Of a stretch of 64,000 bases of DNA, positions 14,658 through 24,655 are shown one piece after another. Both the position numbers and the translations under genes were made by a program. The notes below the pieces were generated by a model that was not told the origin of the DNA, made no database searches, and was given only the letters and a program-made list of their open reading frames with translations. The stretch spans positions 29,032-93,031 of the forward strand of contig CAKTCY010000002.1 in the NCBI GenBank assembly GCA_934540955.1. Reading direction: 5' to 3'. Positions within the stretch are counted from its first letter, which is position 1. The number at the start of each line of letters is the position of its first letter. This DNA comes from an uncultured Faecalibacterium sp. GTDB taxonomy: Bacteria; Bacillota; Clostridia; Oscillospirales; Ruminococcaceae.

Positions 14658-14975
14658 TTACTTCTTATCGGCAGGAGCCTTGTCCATGTTCAGCTTTTCG
14701 ACCGAAGAGATAGCAGACTTGGTGAAGCGGATCTTCACGCGGTCGGCGCCGGTCTCCAGAACAAAGGTGTCGTCCTTGATGGCGACAACGCGGCCAATGA
14801 CACCGCCAATGGTGGTGACCTGATCGCCGATTTCCAGACTGCTGCGCATAGCGGCATCCTTCTTTTCCTGCTTCTTCTGAGGACGGTAGATCATGAAGTA
14901 CAGCAGGACCAGCATCAGTGCCAGCGTGAAGAACAGGCTGATATAGCCTTCGGACGTGGTAGTCAGAAATTGCAT
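14658..14975 (-). CDS. yajC: preprotein translocase subunit YajC
   Basis: The 105-aa protein has one N-terminal membrane segment (about 11-31), then the YajC signature YFMIYRPQKKQEKK, and a small beta domain with GDQVTTIGGVIGRV. The C-terminus is lysine-rich. YajC accompanies SecDF in the Sec translocon accessory complex. It is preceded by tgt and queA on the minus strand, the frequent queA-tgt-yajC order. Confidence 0.93.
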   Translation of the reverse strand: MQFLTTTSEGYISLFFTLALMLVLLYFMIYRPQKKQEKKDAAMRSSLEIGDQVTTIGGVIGRVVAIKDDTFVLETGADRVKIRFTKSAISSVEKLNMDKAPADKK

Positions 14976-15049
14976 GGGGCAAAATCTCCTCTCAAAAATT
15001 CAGATAATGCTATTATACCCTCTTATCAGTCTTGTTGCAAGGCTAAAGT

Positions 15050-16288
<1,239 letters not shown>

Positions 16289-16310
16289 TTATGCCGCAAT
16301 TGCAAACGAA

Positions 16311-17339
16311 TCACAAAATAAGCATCGCATCACCAAAGGAGAAGAAACGGTACTTCTCTGCCACAGCCACCTCATAGGCGTGCATGGTCTTTTCGTAGCC
16401 GTACAGAGCGGACACCAGCATGATCAGGGTGCTCTCCGGCAGATGGAAGTTGGTGATCAGACCGTCGATGCAGTTGAACTTTACCCCCGGATACAGGAAG
16501 ATGGAGGTGTTGCCGCTGCAAGCTTTGATCTCGCCGTACTTGGCAGCGGCAGCTTCTAGCGTGCGGCAGCTGGTGGTGCCCACGGCGATGACCCGGTGGC
16601 CTGCGGCCTTGGTCTCGCGGATGCGCCGGGCGGTTTCCTCGCTGATGGAGTACCACTCGCTGTGCATCTTGTGGTCGGTGATCTCGTCCTCCTGCACAGG
16701 GCGGAAGGTGCCCAGACCAACGTGCAGGGTGACTTCGGCAATGCCGACGCCCATGGCGCGGAGGGTATCCATCAGCTCCGGGGTAAAGTGCAGCCCGGCG
16801 GTGGGAGCAGCTGCGCTGCCCAGCTCCTTGGCGTAGACGGTCTGGTACTGGCTCTGATCCTCCAGCTGCTTTGTGATGTAGGGCGGCAGCGGCATCTTGC
16901 CAAATTCATCCAGCTTTTCATAAAGCGTTTCGGTATCATAATAGAATGTAACGTACTTGTTGCCGTCCTCCATGGTCTCGTCCACCACGGCGGTCAGACT
17001 GCCGTCACCAAAGCTTACCCTCGTGCCGGGCTGCATCCGCTTGCCGGGCTTTGCCAGGCACTCCCACTGGTCGCCCTTCACCTGCCGCAGCAGCAGCAGC
17101 TCGCACACGGCACCGGTGGGCTGCTTGACGCCCACGATGCGTGCTGGCAGCACCTTGGAATTGTTCACCACCAAAAGATCCCCCGGCTCCAGAAATTCTG
17201 GCAGGTCGCGGAACACCTTGTGCTGGATGCTGTCGTCCTTTTGGCTCAGAACCATCAGCCGCGCCGCATCCCGCGGGGACGCAGGCTCCTGTGCAATGAG
17301 CTCTTTGGGTAAATCATACCAAAAATCTTTTTTTAACAT
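16311..17339 (-). CDS. queA: S-adenosylmethionine:tRNA ribosyltransferase-isomerase
   Basis: The 342-aa enzyme turns tRNA-bound preQ1 into epoxyqueuosine using the ribosyl part of SAM. Family landmarks: FWYDLPKELIAQEPA at the start, LVVNNSKVLPAR, AAPTAGLHFTPEL, HVGLGTFRPV and the end motif YRFFSFGDAMLIL. I start at MLKKDF; an ATG three codons earlier sits only three bases from GGAAAGG. It is transcribed ahead of tgt, completing two consecutive queuosine steps, and has a clear sigma-A promoter. Confidence 0.95.
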   Translation of the reverse strand: MLKKDFWYDLPKELIAQEPASPRDAARLMVLSQKDDSIQHKVFRDLPEFLEPGDLLVVNNSKVLPARIVGVKQPTGAVCELLLLRQVKGDQWECLAKPGKRMQPGTRVSFGDGSLTAVVDETMEDGNKYVTFYYDTETLYEKLDEFGKMPLPPYITKQLEDQSQYQTVYAKELGSAAAPTAGLHFTPELMDTLRAMGVGIAEVTLHVGLGTFRPVQEDEITDHKMHSEWYSISEETARRIRETKAAGHRVIAVGTTSCRTLEAAAAKYGEIKACSGNTSIFLYPGVKFNCIDGLITNFHLPESTLIMLVSALYGYEKTMHAYEVAVAEKYRFFSFGDAMLIL

Positions 17340-17415
17340 ACTGTGCATTTGCCTTTCCGATGATTGACACGGACAACGTATCAATGATATTATAGAATCT
17401 GTATAAACAGTATCT

Positions 17416-17444
17416 ATTATATTGCATCGCTGTCCGGTTTGCAA
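17416..17444 (-). promoter_or_regulatory. sigma-A promoter of queA in the queA/asd divergent region
   Basis: On the minus strand TTGCAA (17444-17439) and TATAAT (17421-17416) are 17 bp apart. The -35 hexamer is self-complementary. On the plus strand the same TTGCAA stands 17 bp before a weaker GATAAG (17462-17467) that could serve asd. Confidence 0.7.
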
Positions 17445-17505
17445 GCCGTGTTGTGCACAATGATAAGATTTGCTGTTTGGTTTTTTGAAAGGAAAGGTGC
17501 TGGAA

Positions 17506-18588
17506 ATGGAAAGACAGTATAAAGTGGGTATCGTAGGCGCAACTGGCATGGTGGGTCAGCGTTTTGTGACTCTGCTGGAGAAGCATCCCTGGTTCAAGCT
17601 GACCGTACTGGCCGCATCCGGCCGCAGTGCGGGCAAGAGCTATGAGGATGCAGTAGGCTCCCGCTGGGCCATGACCACTCCCATGCCGGAGAGCGTGAAG
17701 AAGATGACCGTTCTGGACGCTTCCAAGGTAGAGGAGGTTGCTTCGCAGGTGGATTTTGTTTTCTGCGCTGTCAATATGCCCAAGGACGAGATCAAAGCAC
17801 TGGAGGAAGCATACGCCAAGGCTGAGTGCCCGGTGGTCTCCAACAACAGTGCCCATCGTTTCACCCCGGATGTTCCCATGGTGGTGCCCGAGATCAACGC
17901 CGACCATATCGAGATCATCCCCGCCCAGCGCAAGCGTTTGGGCACCAAGCGCGGCTTCATCGCCGTCAAGTCCAATTGCAGCCTGCAGAGCTATGTGCCT
18001 GCCCTGCATCCTCTGATGAAGGACTTTGGCGTGAGCAAGGCGCTGGTGTGCACCTATCAGGCCATTTCCGGTGCTGGTAAGACCTTTGACCGGATGCCTG
18101 AGATTGTGGACAACGTGATTCCCTACATCGGCGGCGAGGAAGAAAAGAGCGAGCGCGAGCCGCTGAAGCTGTGGGGCCACATTGAGGGCGACCAGATCGT
18201 CAATGCTGAGAAGCCGGTCATCACTGCACAGTGCTTCCGTGTGCCCGTCTCTGACGGCCACACCGCAGCCGTGTTCGTAAGCTTTGACAAAAAGCCCACC
18301 AAGGAGCAGATGCTGGAAGCTTGGGCGAACTTCCGCGGCCCTGCACAGGAACTGAACCTGCCCAGCGCTCCCAAGCAGTTCCTGCATTACTTTACTGAGC
18401 CGGATCGTCCGCAGCCCAAGCTGGACCGCAACACCGAGAACGGCATGGCCGTGTGCATCGGCCGTCTGCGGGAGGACACCCTGTTTGATTACAAGTTTGC
18501 CTGCATGAGCCACAACACCCTGCGCGGTGCTGCCGGCGGTGCTGTACTGCTGGCCGAGTTGCTGGCAGCAAAGGGCTATATGGACTAA
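17506..18588 (+). CDS. asd: aspartate-semialdehyde dehydrogenase (archaeal/fungal-type)
   Basis: The 360-aa enzyme reduces aspartyl phosphate to aspartate semialdehyde with NADPH. The N-terminal GIVGATGMVGQRF binds NADP, the catalytic Cys is in SNCSLQ near residue 157, and YQAISGAGK and GHIEGDQI follow. Length and motifs fit the archaeal/fungal class rather than the E. coli class. It starts at ATG after GAAAGGAAAGG. It leads the plus-strand asd-dapA-dapB unit for diaminopimelate and lysine. Confidence 0.93.
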   Translation: MERQYKVGIVGATGMVGQRFVTLLEKHPWFKLTVLAASGRSAGKSYEDAVGSRWAMTTPMPESVKKMTVLDASKVEEVASQVDFVFCAVNMPKDEIKALEEAYAKAECPVVSNNSAHRFTPDVPMVVPEINADHIEIIPAQRKRLGTKRGFIAVKSNCSLQSYVPALHPLMKDFGVSKALVCTYQAISGAGKTFDRMPEIVDNVIPYIGGEEEKSEREPLKLWGHIEGDQIVNAEKPVITAQCFRVPVSDGHTAAVFVSFDKKPTKEQMLEAWANFRGPAQELNLPSAPKQFLHYFTEPDRPQPKLDRNTENGMAVCIGRLREDTLFDYKFACMSHNTLRGAAGGAVLLAELLAAKGYMD

Positions 18589-18633
18589 TGCCTGAATTTT
18601 TGCGCGATACACGCAGCAAAGGAGTTTTTTACT

Positions 18634-19527
18634 ATGAAGAAGCCTGTCTTTACCGGTGCGGGTGTTGCCATCATCACCCCGATGTACGAGGATGGAAGCA
18701 TCAACTTTGACGAGCTGGGCCGCATTATCGAGGATCAGATCGCCCGCCATACCGATGCCATCATCATCTGCGGCACCACCGGCGAGTGCTCTACCATGAC
18801 CGATGAGGAGCAGCTGGCCGCCATCAAGTTCACCGTGGATACGGTCAATCACCGCGTACCGGTCATTGCCGGTGCCGGTTCGAACGATACCGACCACGGC
18901 TGCGCACTGGCAGCAAAGTCTGCCGCCTGCGGTGCCGATGCCCTGTTGATGGTCACCCCCTACTACAACAAGACCTCGCAGGCCGGCCTGGTGGCGCACT
19001 TTACTGCCATGGCTGAGGCTGGCGGCATCCCGGTCATTCTGTACAATGTGCCCTCCCGCACGGGTCTGAACATTGCACCCGAGACCGCTCTGGAGCTGAG
19101 CAAGCACCCGCTCATCAACGGCATCAAGGAGGCCTCCGGCAACATTTCTCAGGTGGCCAGGGTTGCTGCACTTTGCGGTGATGCGCTGAATATCTACTCC
19201 GGCAACGACGATCAGGTGGTTCCCCTGCTGGCACTGGGCGGCAAGGGCGTCATCAGCGTGGTGTCCAATGTTGCGCCGGAGCTGGTGCATAACTGCTGTC
19301 AGGCTTTCTTCGACAGAGATACCGCCAAGGCCTGCGCTTTGCAGCTGGAAATGCTGTCGCTGGAGGAGGCTCTGTTCTGCGAGGTGAACCCCATTCCGGT
19401 CAAGTACGCCATGAACGTGCTGGGCTGGAACGCAGGCGAATGCCGTCTGCCGCTGGTAGAGCCCAGCGATGCCCACAAGGCAAAGATCGAGCAGGCTCTG
19501 CAGGCTGCAGGCCTTATTAAGGAATAA
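18634..19527 (+). CDS. dapA: 4-hydroxy-tetrahydrodipicolinate synthase
   Basis: The 297-aa class I aldolase condenses pyruvate with aspartate semialdehyde. Visible motifs: GTTGECSTM, the Tyr segment YYNKTSQ, YNVPSRTG, and the Schiff-base Lys in GIKEASG. It begins at ATG after AAAGGAG, 45 bp after asd. The length is typical for the family, and cytoplasmic tetramers are expected. A hairpin and dapB follow. Confidence 0.95.
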   Translation: MKKPVFTGAGVAIITPMYEDGSINFDELGRIIEDQIARHTDAIIICGTTGECSTMTDEEQLAAIKFTVDTVNHRVPVIAGAGSNDTDHGCALAAKSAACGADALLMVTPYYNKTSQAGLVAHFTAMAEAGGIPVILYNVPSRTGLNIAPETALELSKHPLINGIKEASGNISQVARVAALCGDALNIYSGNDDQVVPLLALGGKGVISVVSNVAPELVHNCCQAFFDRDTAKACALQLEMLSLEEALFCEVNPIPVKYAMNVLGWNAGECRLPLVEPSDAHKAKIEQALQAAGLIKE

Positions 19528-19537
19528 CAACAGCGTA

Positions 19538-19573
19538 CAGAATGCCCGGGATTTTCAGCTTCCGGGCATTCTG
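19538..19573 (+). other. intercistronic hairpin between dapA and dapB
   Basis: The perfect 12-bp stem CAGAATGCCCGG/CCGGGCATTCTG has a 12-base loop but no T-tract, so it is more likely an mRNA stability or partial attenuation element than a full terminator. Confidence 0.55.
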
Positions 19574-19600
19574 CCATATTATAGAAACGAGGAAACAACA

Positions 19601-20359
19601 ATGACAGAGATCGTGATTCAGGGCATTGGCGGCCGCATGGGCCATGTGCTGTGCGATATGATCGCACAGCGGGAGGATTGCCGTGTGGTGGCCGGTATTG
19701 ATATGAAGGACGGCGAGCAGAACGGCATTCCGGTCTACGACAGTCTGGAAAAGCTGAACGGCAAGGGCGATGTGATTATCGACTTCAGCTCCCCTGCCGC
19801 AGTGGAAAAGGCACTGCCCTACTGCCAGGCCCACAAGCTGCCCATCGTGGTGTGCACCACCGGCCTTTCGGAGGAGCTGCAGCTGAAGGTAGTGCAGTTG
19901 TCCCGCAGCGTTCCGGTGTTCAAGAGCGCCAATATGTCCATGGGCATCAACGTGCTGGCCGAGCTGTGCAAGCGCGCCTCTGCTGTGCTGGGCATCAACT
20001 ATGATATCGAGATCGTGGAGCAGCATCACCACAACAAGCTGGATGCTCCCAGCGGAACGGCGCTGATGCTGGCCGATGCCATCAACGAGGAAAATGATGG
20101 CGCGTACCATTATGTGTACGATCGCTCTTCTGTGCGCCAGAAGCGCGACCCGAAGGAGATCGGCATCAGCTCTGTGCGTGGCGGCAGCATCGTGGGCGAC
20201 CATGAGGTGCTGTTCTGCGGCCCGGACGAGGTGATCACCCTGCGGCACACCGCCTACTCCCGCAGCATCTTCGCCAACGGCGCAGTGAATGCTGCGGTCT
20301 ATCTGGCGAAAAAGGAGCCGGGTCTGTACGATATGGGCGATCTGATCGCTGCACTCTGA
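19601..20359 (+). CDS. dapB: 4-hydroxy-tetrahydrodipicolinate reductase
   Basis: The 252-aa protein has the NAD(P) motif GIGGRMGHV at the N-terminus, and the active-site region EIVEQHHHNKLDAPSGT around residues 137-153 with the catalytic His pair and Lys. It starts at ATG after ACGAGGAAAC; the open frame upstream belongs to no family. It performs the reduction after DapA in the diaminopimelate route, in the asd-dapA-dapB operon. Confidence 0.95.
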   Translation: MTEIVIQGIGGRMGHVLCDMIAQREDCRVVAGIDMKDGEQNGIPVYDSLEKLNGKGDVIIDFSSPAAVEKALPYCQAHKLPIVVCTTGLSEELQLKVVQLSRSVPVFKSANMSMGINVLAELCKRASAVLGINYDIEIVEQHHHNKLDAPSGTALMLADAINEENDGAYHYVYDRSSVRQKRDPKEIGISSVRGGSIVGDHEVLFCGPDEVITLRHTAYSRSIFANGAVNAAVYLAKKEPGLYDMGDLIAAL

Positions 20360-20400
20360 AAACAAACTGTCCCGGCATACGCCGGGAGAAGAGGTGAACG

Positions 20401-21699
20401 ATGAAGCAGGAGCCTTTAAAGCGGCGGCGTCCGGCTGCCCGTAAGCGCGGTCGAAAGCAAACGCTCCGGGCGGTGGTGCTGTCGGTTCTGGCTGTGAGCG
20501 TGATAGCACTGTGTCTGGGGATCTGGACAAGGCTGCCGGGAGAGGATGTACCGGTGGGCGGCGTTGAACCGCCGGAGGATACACTATCCCCTGCTTCATC
20601 CGTTGCGACCCCGGAGCCTGAGCCTGAACCGCAGCCTGTGGTGGAAACGATCCGCTTTTCTGCAACAGGAGATGACCTGATCCACTCGCCTATTTATAAT
20701 CAGGCTGCCCGCCGGGCAGGTGAAGCCGGAAAGTACAGCTTTGATTACTGCTATGAGCACATTGCGCCCTTCTATGCCGAGCAGGACGTGAACTGGATCA
20801 ATCAGGAGACCCTTTGCAGCGACACCCTTGCACCCTCCACCTACCCCAGCTTTTCCACCCCCGGCGACTGTGCGCGGGCGCTGTACCGCGCCGGAGTGCG
20901 GGTGTTCAGCCTGTCCAATAACCATACCTACGATAAGGGAGCCTCCGGCATTGCGGCTACGCTGCAATTCTGGGAGTCCATGCCGGAGGATGTGGTCACT
21001 ACCGGTCTGTGGCGCGGCGAAGAGGACTACGACCGCATCCCGCTGCAGACCGTCAACGGCGTGACCATCGCCTATCTCTCCTACACCGAGCACACCAACG
21101 GCATCCGCCAGAACAAGAATATGACGGCTAATATCATCTACACCAGCCAGACCGATGTGATCGAGCGGCAGGTGCGGCTGGCACGCCAGCAGGCGGATTT
21201 TGTGGTGGTGGGAGTACACTGGGGCGTAGAGGACAGCCACGCCATCGTGGACAGCCAGCGCACACTGGCGCAGAATCTGGCAGACTGGGGTGCAGATGTC
21301 ATTGTGGGCACACACCCTCATGTGCTGCAGGACGCCCAGTGGCTGACGGCGGCAGACGGACGGCGAAGCTTTGTCGCCTTCTCGCTGGGCAATTTCCTCA
21401 GCACCCAGAGCCACCCGGATCAGCTGGTTGGTGCGATCCTGACCCTGCAGCTGCAAAAGACCACCCAGCCGAACGGCTCGGTGCAGTGTGAAGTGCTTGC
21501 ACCGCAGCTGCACCCCACCGTGACCCATTACGATGCCGGTAAATCCAACGTGCGCACCTACCTTTTGCGCGATTACACGCAGGAATTGGCGGCAGCGCAT
21601 GGCGTGCGGGCAAATTATTCTGATTTCAGCCTTGACAGGATACAAAAAATCGCGCAAAATAATATCAGCGCATCCTTTTTATCGCAAGACAAAAATTAG
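20401..21699 (+). CDS. CapA-family (metallophosphatase-fold) membrane-anchored protein
   Basis: The 432-aa protein has a strongly basic N-terminus, one membrane segment at about 24-43, a PEPEPEPQP linker and an extracellular CapA/PGA_cap domain: ATGDDLIH at 88-95, SNNHTYDKG at 172-180, VGVHWG near 271 and GTHPHVLQ at 303-310. The family resembles calcineurin-like phosphoesterases; some members act in poly-gamma-glutamate capsule synthesis, but no capB/capC neighbours are here, so the substrate is unknown. The last codons and the TAG are supplied by an inserted 96-bp repeat, so the C-terminus has probably been altered. It follows dapB by 41 bp. Confidence 0.85.
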   Translation: MKQEPLKRRRPAARKRGRKQTLRAVVLSVLAVSVIALCLGIWTRLPGEDVPVGGVEPPEDTLSPASSVATPEPEPEPQPVVETIRFSATGDDLIHSPIYNQAARRAGEAGKYSFDYCYEHIAPFYAEQDVNWINQETLCSDTLAPSTYPSFSTPGDCARALYRAGVRVFSLSNNHTYDKGASGIAATLQFWESMPEDVVTTGLWRGEEDYDRIPLQTVNGVTIAYLSYTEHTNGIRQNKNMTANIIYTSQTDVIERQVRLARQQADFVVVGVHWGVEDSHAIVDSQRTLAQNLADWGADVIVGTHPHVLQDAQWLTAADGRRSFVAFSLGNFLSTQSHPDQLVGAILTLQLQKTTQPNGSVQCEVLAPQLHPTVTHYDAGKSNVRTYLLRDYTQELAAAHGVRANYSDFSLDRIQKIAQNNISASFLSQDKN

Positions 21700-21775
21700 C
21701 GCAACGTGAAAACAGCATATTTGCGATATGCAATGTGGCGCTGTTGCTGTTGCATTGAAAAGTTGAATTGCGATA
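21680..21775 (+). repeat. dispersed two-hairpin repeat, copy A (MITE-like)
   Basis: This 96-bp element has near-matching ends (TATCGCAAGACAA at the left, TTGAATTGCGATA at the right) and a conserved core ACAGCATATTTGCGATATGC. It has two relatives at 40193-40289 and 42720-42816. TA at both outer ends would fit TA target duplication. This copy is the most diverged in its right-hand hairpin. It supplies the final four codons and stop of the CapA-family gene. Confidence 0.8.
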
Positions 21776-21842
21776 GCACTTACATAAAAATGTGAAATGA
21801 TTGAGCGTTGTCCGGCAACCCGGGCAGAACGGAGGACTTTTT

Positions 21843-22310
21843 ATGTACGGAGTATCGAAGATCAATATCGAGACTGACCTGATGATGATCAGCGTGCAGG
21901 ACGTAGCGTTCCGGGGCAACAGCCTGTCCCGGTATCTGGATATCTTTGCAGAGACCGGCGTGGTGGTGGATATGATCAGCCAGAGCGCTCCCCACGGCAC
22001 TACCATTGATTTCAGCTTTACCGCATCCAGCAGTGATCTGCCGCTGGTGATGAAGGCGATTTCGGCGGCAAATCTGGATAAGGACGCCAAGGCTTCTCCC
22101 CTGATCAGCGTGGGCTATTCCAAGCTGAATCTGTTCGGCGAGGATATGGTCACCAGCTGCGGTGTGGCTGCGCGGGCGCTGAATGCGCTGGCTATGGCTG
22201 GTATCGAGGTGCTGCTGATCACCACCAGCGATCTGGATATCTCTCTGCTCGTCCACGCGGAAAACGAGGACGCAGCCTATGAGGCACTGAAAAAGGCATA
22301 CGAGCTGTAA
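21843..22310 (+). CDS. tandem ACT-domain protein (aspartokinase regulatory-like)
   Basis: The 155-aa protein starts at MYGVSKINIETD after CGGAGG; the upstream ATG has no ribosome site. Two ACT-like halves are seen (about 8-70, and 85-150 with GYSKLNLFGEDMVTSCGVAARAL and AGIEVLLITTSDLDISLLV), matching the C-terminal regulatory region of lysine-sensitive aspartokinases but without the kinase domain. It probably binds lysine or another amino acid and regulates aspartokinase or acts as its small subunit. Location just after asd-dapA-dapB-capA supports a lysine-pathway role. The repeat copy A separates it from that unit. Confidence 0.75.
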   Translation: MYGVSKINIETDLMMISVQDVAFRGNSLSRYLDIFAETGVVVDMISQSAPHGTTIDFSFTASSSDLPLVMKAISAANLDKDAKASPLISVGYSKLNLFGEDMVTSCGVAARALNALAMAGIEVLLITTSDLDISLLVHAENEDAAYEALKKAYEL

Positions 22311-22323
22311 CAGCAATCAACCG

Positions 22324-22360
22324 GGGCCGGAGGGGCAGCTTCCCTTTCGGCCCTGTTTTT
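22324..22360 (+). terminator. intrinsic terminator after the ACT-domain gene
   Basis: The stem GGGCCG/CGGCCC with an inner GAGGG/CCCTT-like pairing ends in TGTTTTT (22354-22360). Confidence 0.75.
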
Positions 22361-22426
22361 GCGGAATGCGCAGAAACAAGAAAAATATCGCCATGGCAGT
22401 TCCCCTGCCGAAGGAAGGAAACCGGA

Positions 22427-22999
22427 ATGAAGGATCCCGCAACTCTCATGCACAGCATCCGGCAGCGGCTGCTGGCACATTTTGAGAAAAACGCACCGCC
22501 GCTTGCCCCGAAGGATACTGCAACGGATGCTGCATCTGCGGAGAGTGGGCAACTGCTTTATGCGCCGGTCACAGGACATATCCGCGCACTGACCCGGATC
22601 AAGGATCCGGTATTCTCCAGCGAGGTGCTGGGCAAGGGCTGCGCCATCGAGCCAAGCTGCGGCGAGGTGGTAGCGCCCGCAGACGGTATCGTAAAAAAAA
22701 TCGCCAAGACCCACCACGCCGTCAGTCTGCTGTGCGACAATGGGGTGGAGGTGCTCATCCATGTTGGCATGGACACCGTGGAGCTGAAGGGCAAGGGCTA
22801 TGAGCTGTTTGTACAGACTGGCGACCATGTGCAGAAGGGACAGCTGCTCTTCCGGTTCGATCTCCAAGCCATCGCAGCGGCAGGCTACACGCTGACCACC
22901 CCTGTGATCGTGACCAACAGCAGCCGGTTTGCACAGGTAGAGTCTTTGCTGTCCGGCCGAGTAACTGCCGGACAGCGGCTGTTACTCGCCAAAATGTAA
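22427..22999 (+). CDS. PTS glucose-type EIIA component
   Basis: The 190-aa protein has a variable N-terminus (1-40) and an EIIA-Glc (PF00358-type) domain: LYAPVTGHI, DPVFSSEVLGKG, VVAPADG, and the phosphorylated His in VLIHVGMDTVELKGKGY. It accepts phosphate from HPr-His and passes it to EIIB of a glucose, N-acetylglucosamine or beta-glucoside permease. No EIIBC gene is adjacent, so it is a stand-alone EIIA that may serve several permeases or act in regulation. It starts at ATG after GAAGGAAACC. Confidence 0.9.
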   Translation: MKDPATLMHSIRQRLLAHFEKNAPPLAPKDTATDAASAESGQLLYAPVTGHIRALTRIKDPVFSSEVLGKGCAIEPSCGEVVAPADGIVKKIAKTHHAVSLLCDNGVEVLIHVGMDTVELKGKGYELFVQTGDHVQKGQLLFRFDLQAIAAAGYTLTTPVIVTNSSRFAQVESLLSGRVTAGQRLLLAKM

Positions 23000-23001
23000 A
23001 A

Positions 23002-23037
23002 ATGGGCCAGAAACGCCTGCGGACGTTTCTGGCCCAT
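23002..23037. terminator. bidirectional terminator between the EIIA gene and tyrS
   Basis: The perfect 14-bp stem ATGGGCCAGAAACG with complement and an 8-base loop has AT-rich runs on both sides, suiting convergent genes. Confidence 0.85.
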
Positions 23038-23054
23038 AAATTTTATAATGCTTT

Positions 23055-24275
23055 TTACAGCGTTACCTTGTGGTAGATCTTTTTGCCCTTCTTGATGACG
23101 ATACCCTTGGCAAGCTGCTCTGCGGTAAAGCTGACGGTGGGAGCAGCGACCTTTTCGCCGTCTGCCAGCACACCGCCCTGCACCACCAGACGGCGAGCCT
23201 CGCCGTTGGACGCAGCCAAGCCGGCCTTGACCATCAGGGTCAGGATGCCGATAGCACCGTCCGTCAGGTCAGCCTCGGTCAGCTGGGTGCTGGGCATATG
23301 CTCGGTATCCATCGCGTTGCCGCTGAACAGTGCGCGGGCAGCGTTCTGAGCCTTTTCGGCCTCTTCCTTGCCATGCACCATGCTGGTCATCTCGTAGGCA
23401 AGGATCTCCTTGGCCTCGTTCAGGCGCTGATCCTGCCAGGTGCTCATCTCATCGATCTGCTCCAGCGGCAGGAAGGTGAGCATCCGGATGCACTTCATCA
23501 CATCGGCATCGCCCACGTTGCGCCAGTACTGGTAGAACTCGAAGGGGCTGGTCTTGTTGGGATCCAGCCAGACAGCATTGCCAGCGGTCTTGCCCATCTT
23601 CTTGCCCTGAGAGTCGGTCAGCAGGGTCACGGTCATAGCGTAGGCGTCCTTGCCCAGCTTGCGGCGGATCAGCTCGGTGCCGCCCAGCATATTGCTCCAC
23701 TGGTCGTCGCCGCCGAACTGCATATTGCAGCCGTAGTGCTGGAACATATAGTAGAAGTCGTAGCTCTGCATGATCATGTAGTTGAATTCAAGGAAGGACA
23801 GACCCTTCTCCATGCGCTGCTTGTAGCACTCGGCGCGCAGCATATTGTTCACGGAGAAGCAGGCGCCCACCTCGCGCAGCAGCTCAACGTAGTTCAGATC
23901 CAGCAGCCAGTCGGCGTTATTCAGCATCAGAGCCTTGCCCTCGGAGAAATCGATGAACTTCTCCATCTGCTTTTTAAAGCAGGCTGCATTGTGGGCGATA
24001 TCATCCTTGGTCAGCATCTTGCGCATATCGGTGCGGCCGGAGGGGTCGCCGATCATGGTAGTGCCGCCGCCGATCAGAGCGATGGGCTTGTTGCCTGCCA
24101 GCTGCAGGCGCTTCATCAGGGTCAGCGCCAGAAAATGGCCGGCGGTCAGGCTGTCGGCGGTGCAGTCAAAGCCGATGTAAAAGGTAGCCTTGCCATTGTT
24201 GATCAGGTCAATAATCTCTTCATCGGTGATCTGTGCTACCAGACCACGGGCCTTCAGTTCTTCGTACAGCGTCAT
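23055..24275 (-). CDS. tyrS: tyrosyl-tRNA synthetase
   Basis: The 406-aa class I synthetase has the HIGH-equivalent in FDCTADSLTAGHFLAL, the tyrosine pocket with YDFYYMFQHY, GGDDQWSNM, and the KMSKS-equivalent GKKMGKTAGNAVWL. A C-terminal S4-like RNA-binding domain follows (NGEARRLVVQGGVLADGE). It starts at MTLYEELKARG after AGGAGG. A tyrosine T-box leader lies directly upstream, so expression should rise when tRNA-Tyr is uncharged. The KMGKT version and size fit the TyrS group with GHF in place of HIGH. Confidence 0.96.
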   Translation of the reverse strand: MTLYEELKARGLVAQITDEEIIDLINNGKATFYIGFDCTADSLTAGHFLALTLMKRLQLAGNKPIALIGGGTTMIGDPSGRTDMRKMLTKDDIAHNAACFKKQMEKFIDFSEGKALMLNNADWLLDLNYVELLREVGACFSVNNMLRAECYKQRMEKGLSFLEFNYMIMQSYDFYYMFQHYGCNMQFGGDDQWSNMLGGTELIRRKLGKDAYAMTVTLLTDSQGKKMGKTAGNAVWLDPNKTSPFEFYQYWRNVGDADVMKCIRMLTFLPLEQIDEMSTWQDQRLNEAKEILAYEMTSMVHGKEEAEKAQNAARALFSGNAMDTEHMPSTQLTEADLTDGAIGILTLMVKAGLAASNGEARRLVVQGGVLADGEKVAAPTVSFTAEQLAKGIVIKKGKKIYHKVTL

Positions 24276-24307
24276 GGAAAAAACCTCCTGTTTTTGGGGC
24301 AGAGGAA

Positions 24308-24348
24308 ACAAAAACGCCCTCTGCCAAAAATAAATTTGGCAGAGGGCG
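24308..24348 (-). terminator. T-box terminator hairpin of tyrS
   Basis: The 14-bp stem CGCCCTCTGCCAAA and complement (24315-24328 and 24335-24348) is followed on the minus strand by a T-rich run GTTTTTGTTT. It competes with the antiterminator formed by the T-box sequence. Confidence 0.9.
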
Positions 24349-24596
24349 AGATAACTTCGCGGTACCACCTCTGTTTGCCGTTTCCTCACGGAAGCGGCCT
24401 TACGAGTGCACACCCCAGAGTAGAGTGACACTCCTGCGTCTTTAACGCTCGCACGCGGCACAGCCTACTAGCCTTACGCATTCAGCCTGCAGCTCCGGGA
24501 GGTATTTCCCCTGCTGTTCTGTGATCCCTTGCACCAACCGGGACTTCTCTGGACAGAACGCTTCAGGGTACTTGTTCCCTTCATCGCCATTAACAT
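24308..24596 (-). promoter_or_regulatory. T-box riboswitch leader, tyrosine specifier
   Basis: On the minus strand the leader carries the T-box core GGTGGTACCGCG (complement of 24358-24369), which pairs with uncharged tRNA acceptor ends, and then the terminator. A GAAATACCTC segment places TAC (24504-24502) in the specifier position, a tyrosine codon agreeing with the gene downstream. Stem I begins near 24580 with GATGAAGGGAACAAGTACC. Confidence 0.9.
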
Positions 24597-24601
24597 TGTC
24601 T

Positions 24602-24630
24602 ACTCTATCACAAGACCGCCGCATTGTCAA
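24602..24630 (-). promoter_or_regulatory. sigma-A promoter of the tyrS T-box transcript
   Basis: TTGACA (24630-24625) and TAGAGT (24607-24602) on the minus strand are 17 bp apart, just ahead of the leader. Confidence 0.7.
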
Positions 24631-24655
24631 GAGTTGGCCTTTCTGCAAAAGAAAA

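Noticed and set aside
17314-19530. 738-codon antisense frame over asd and dapA
   Set aside because: Shadow of two certain enzymes on the other strand.
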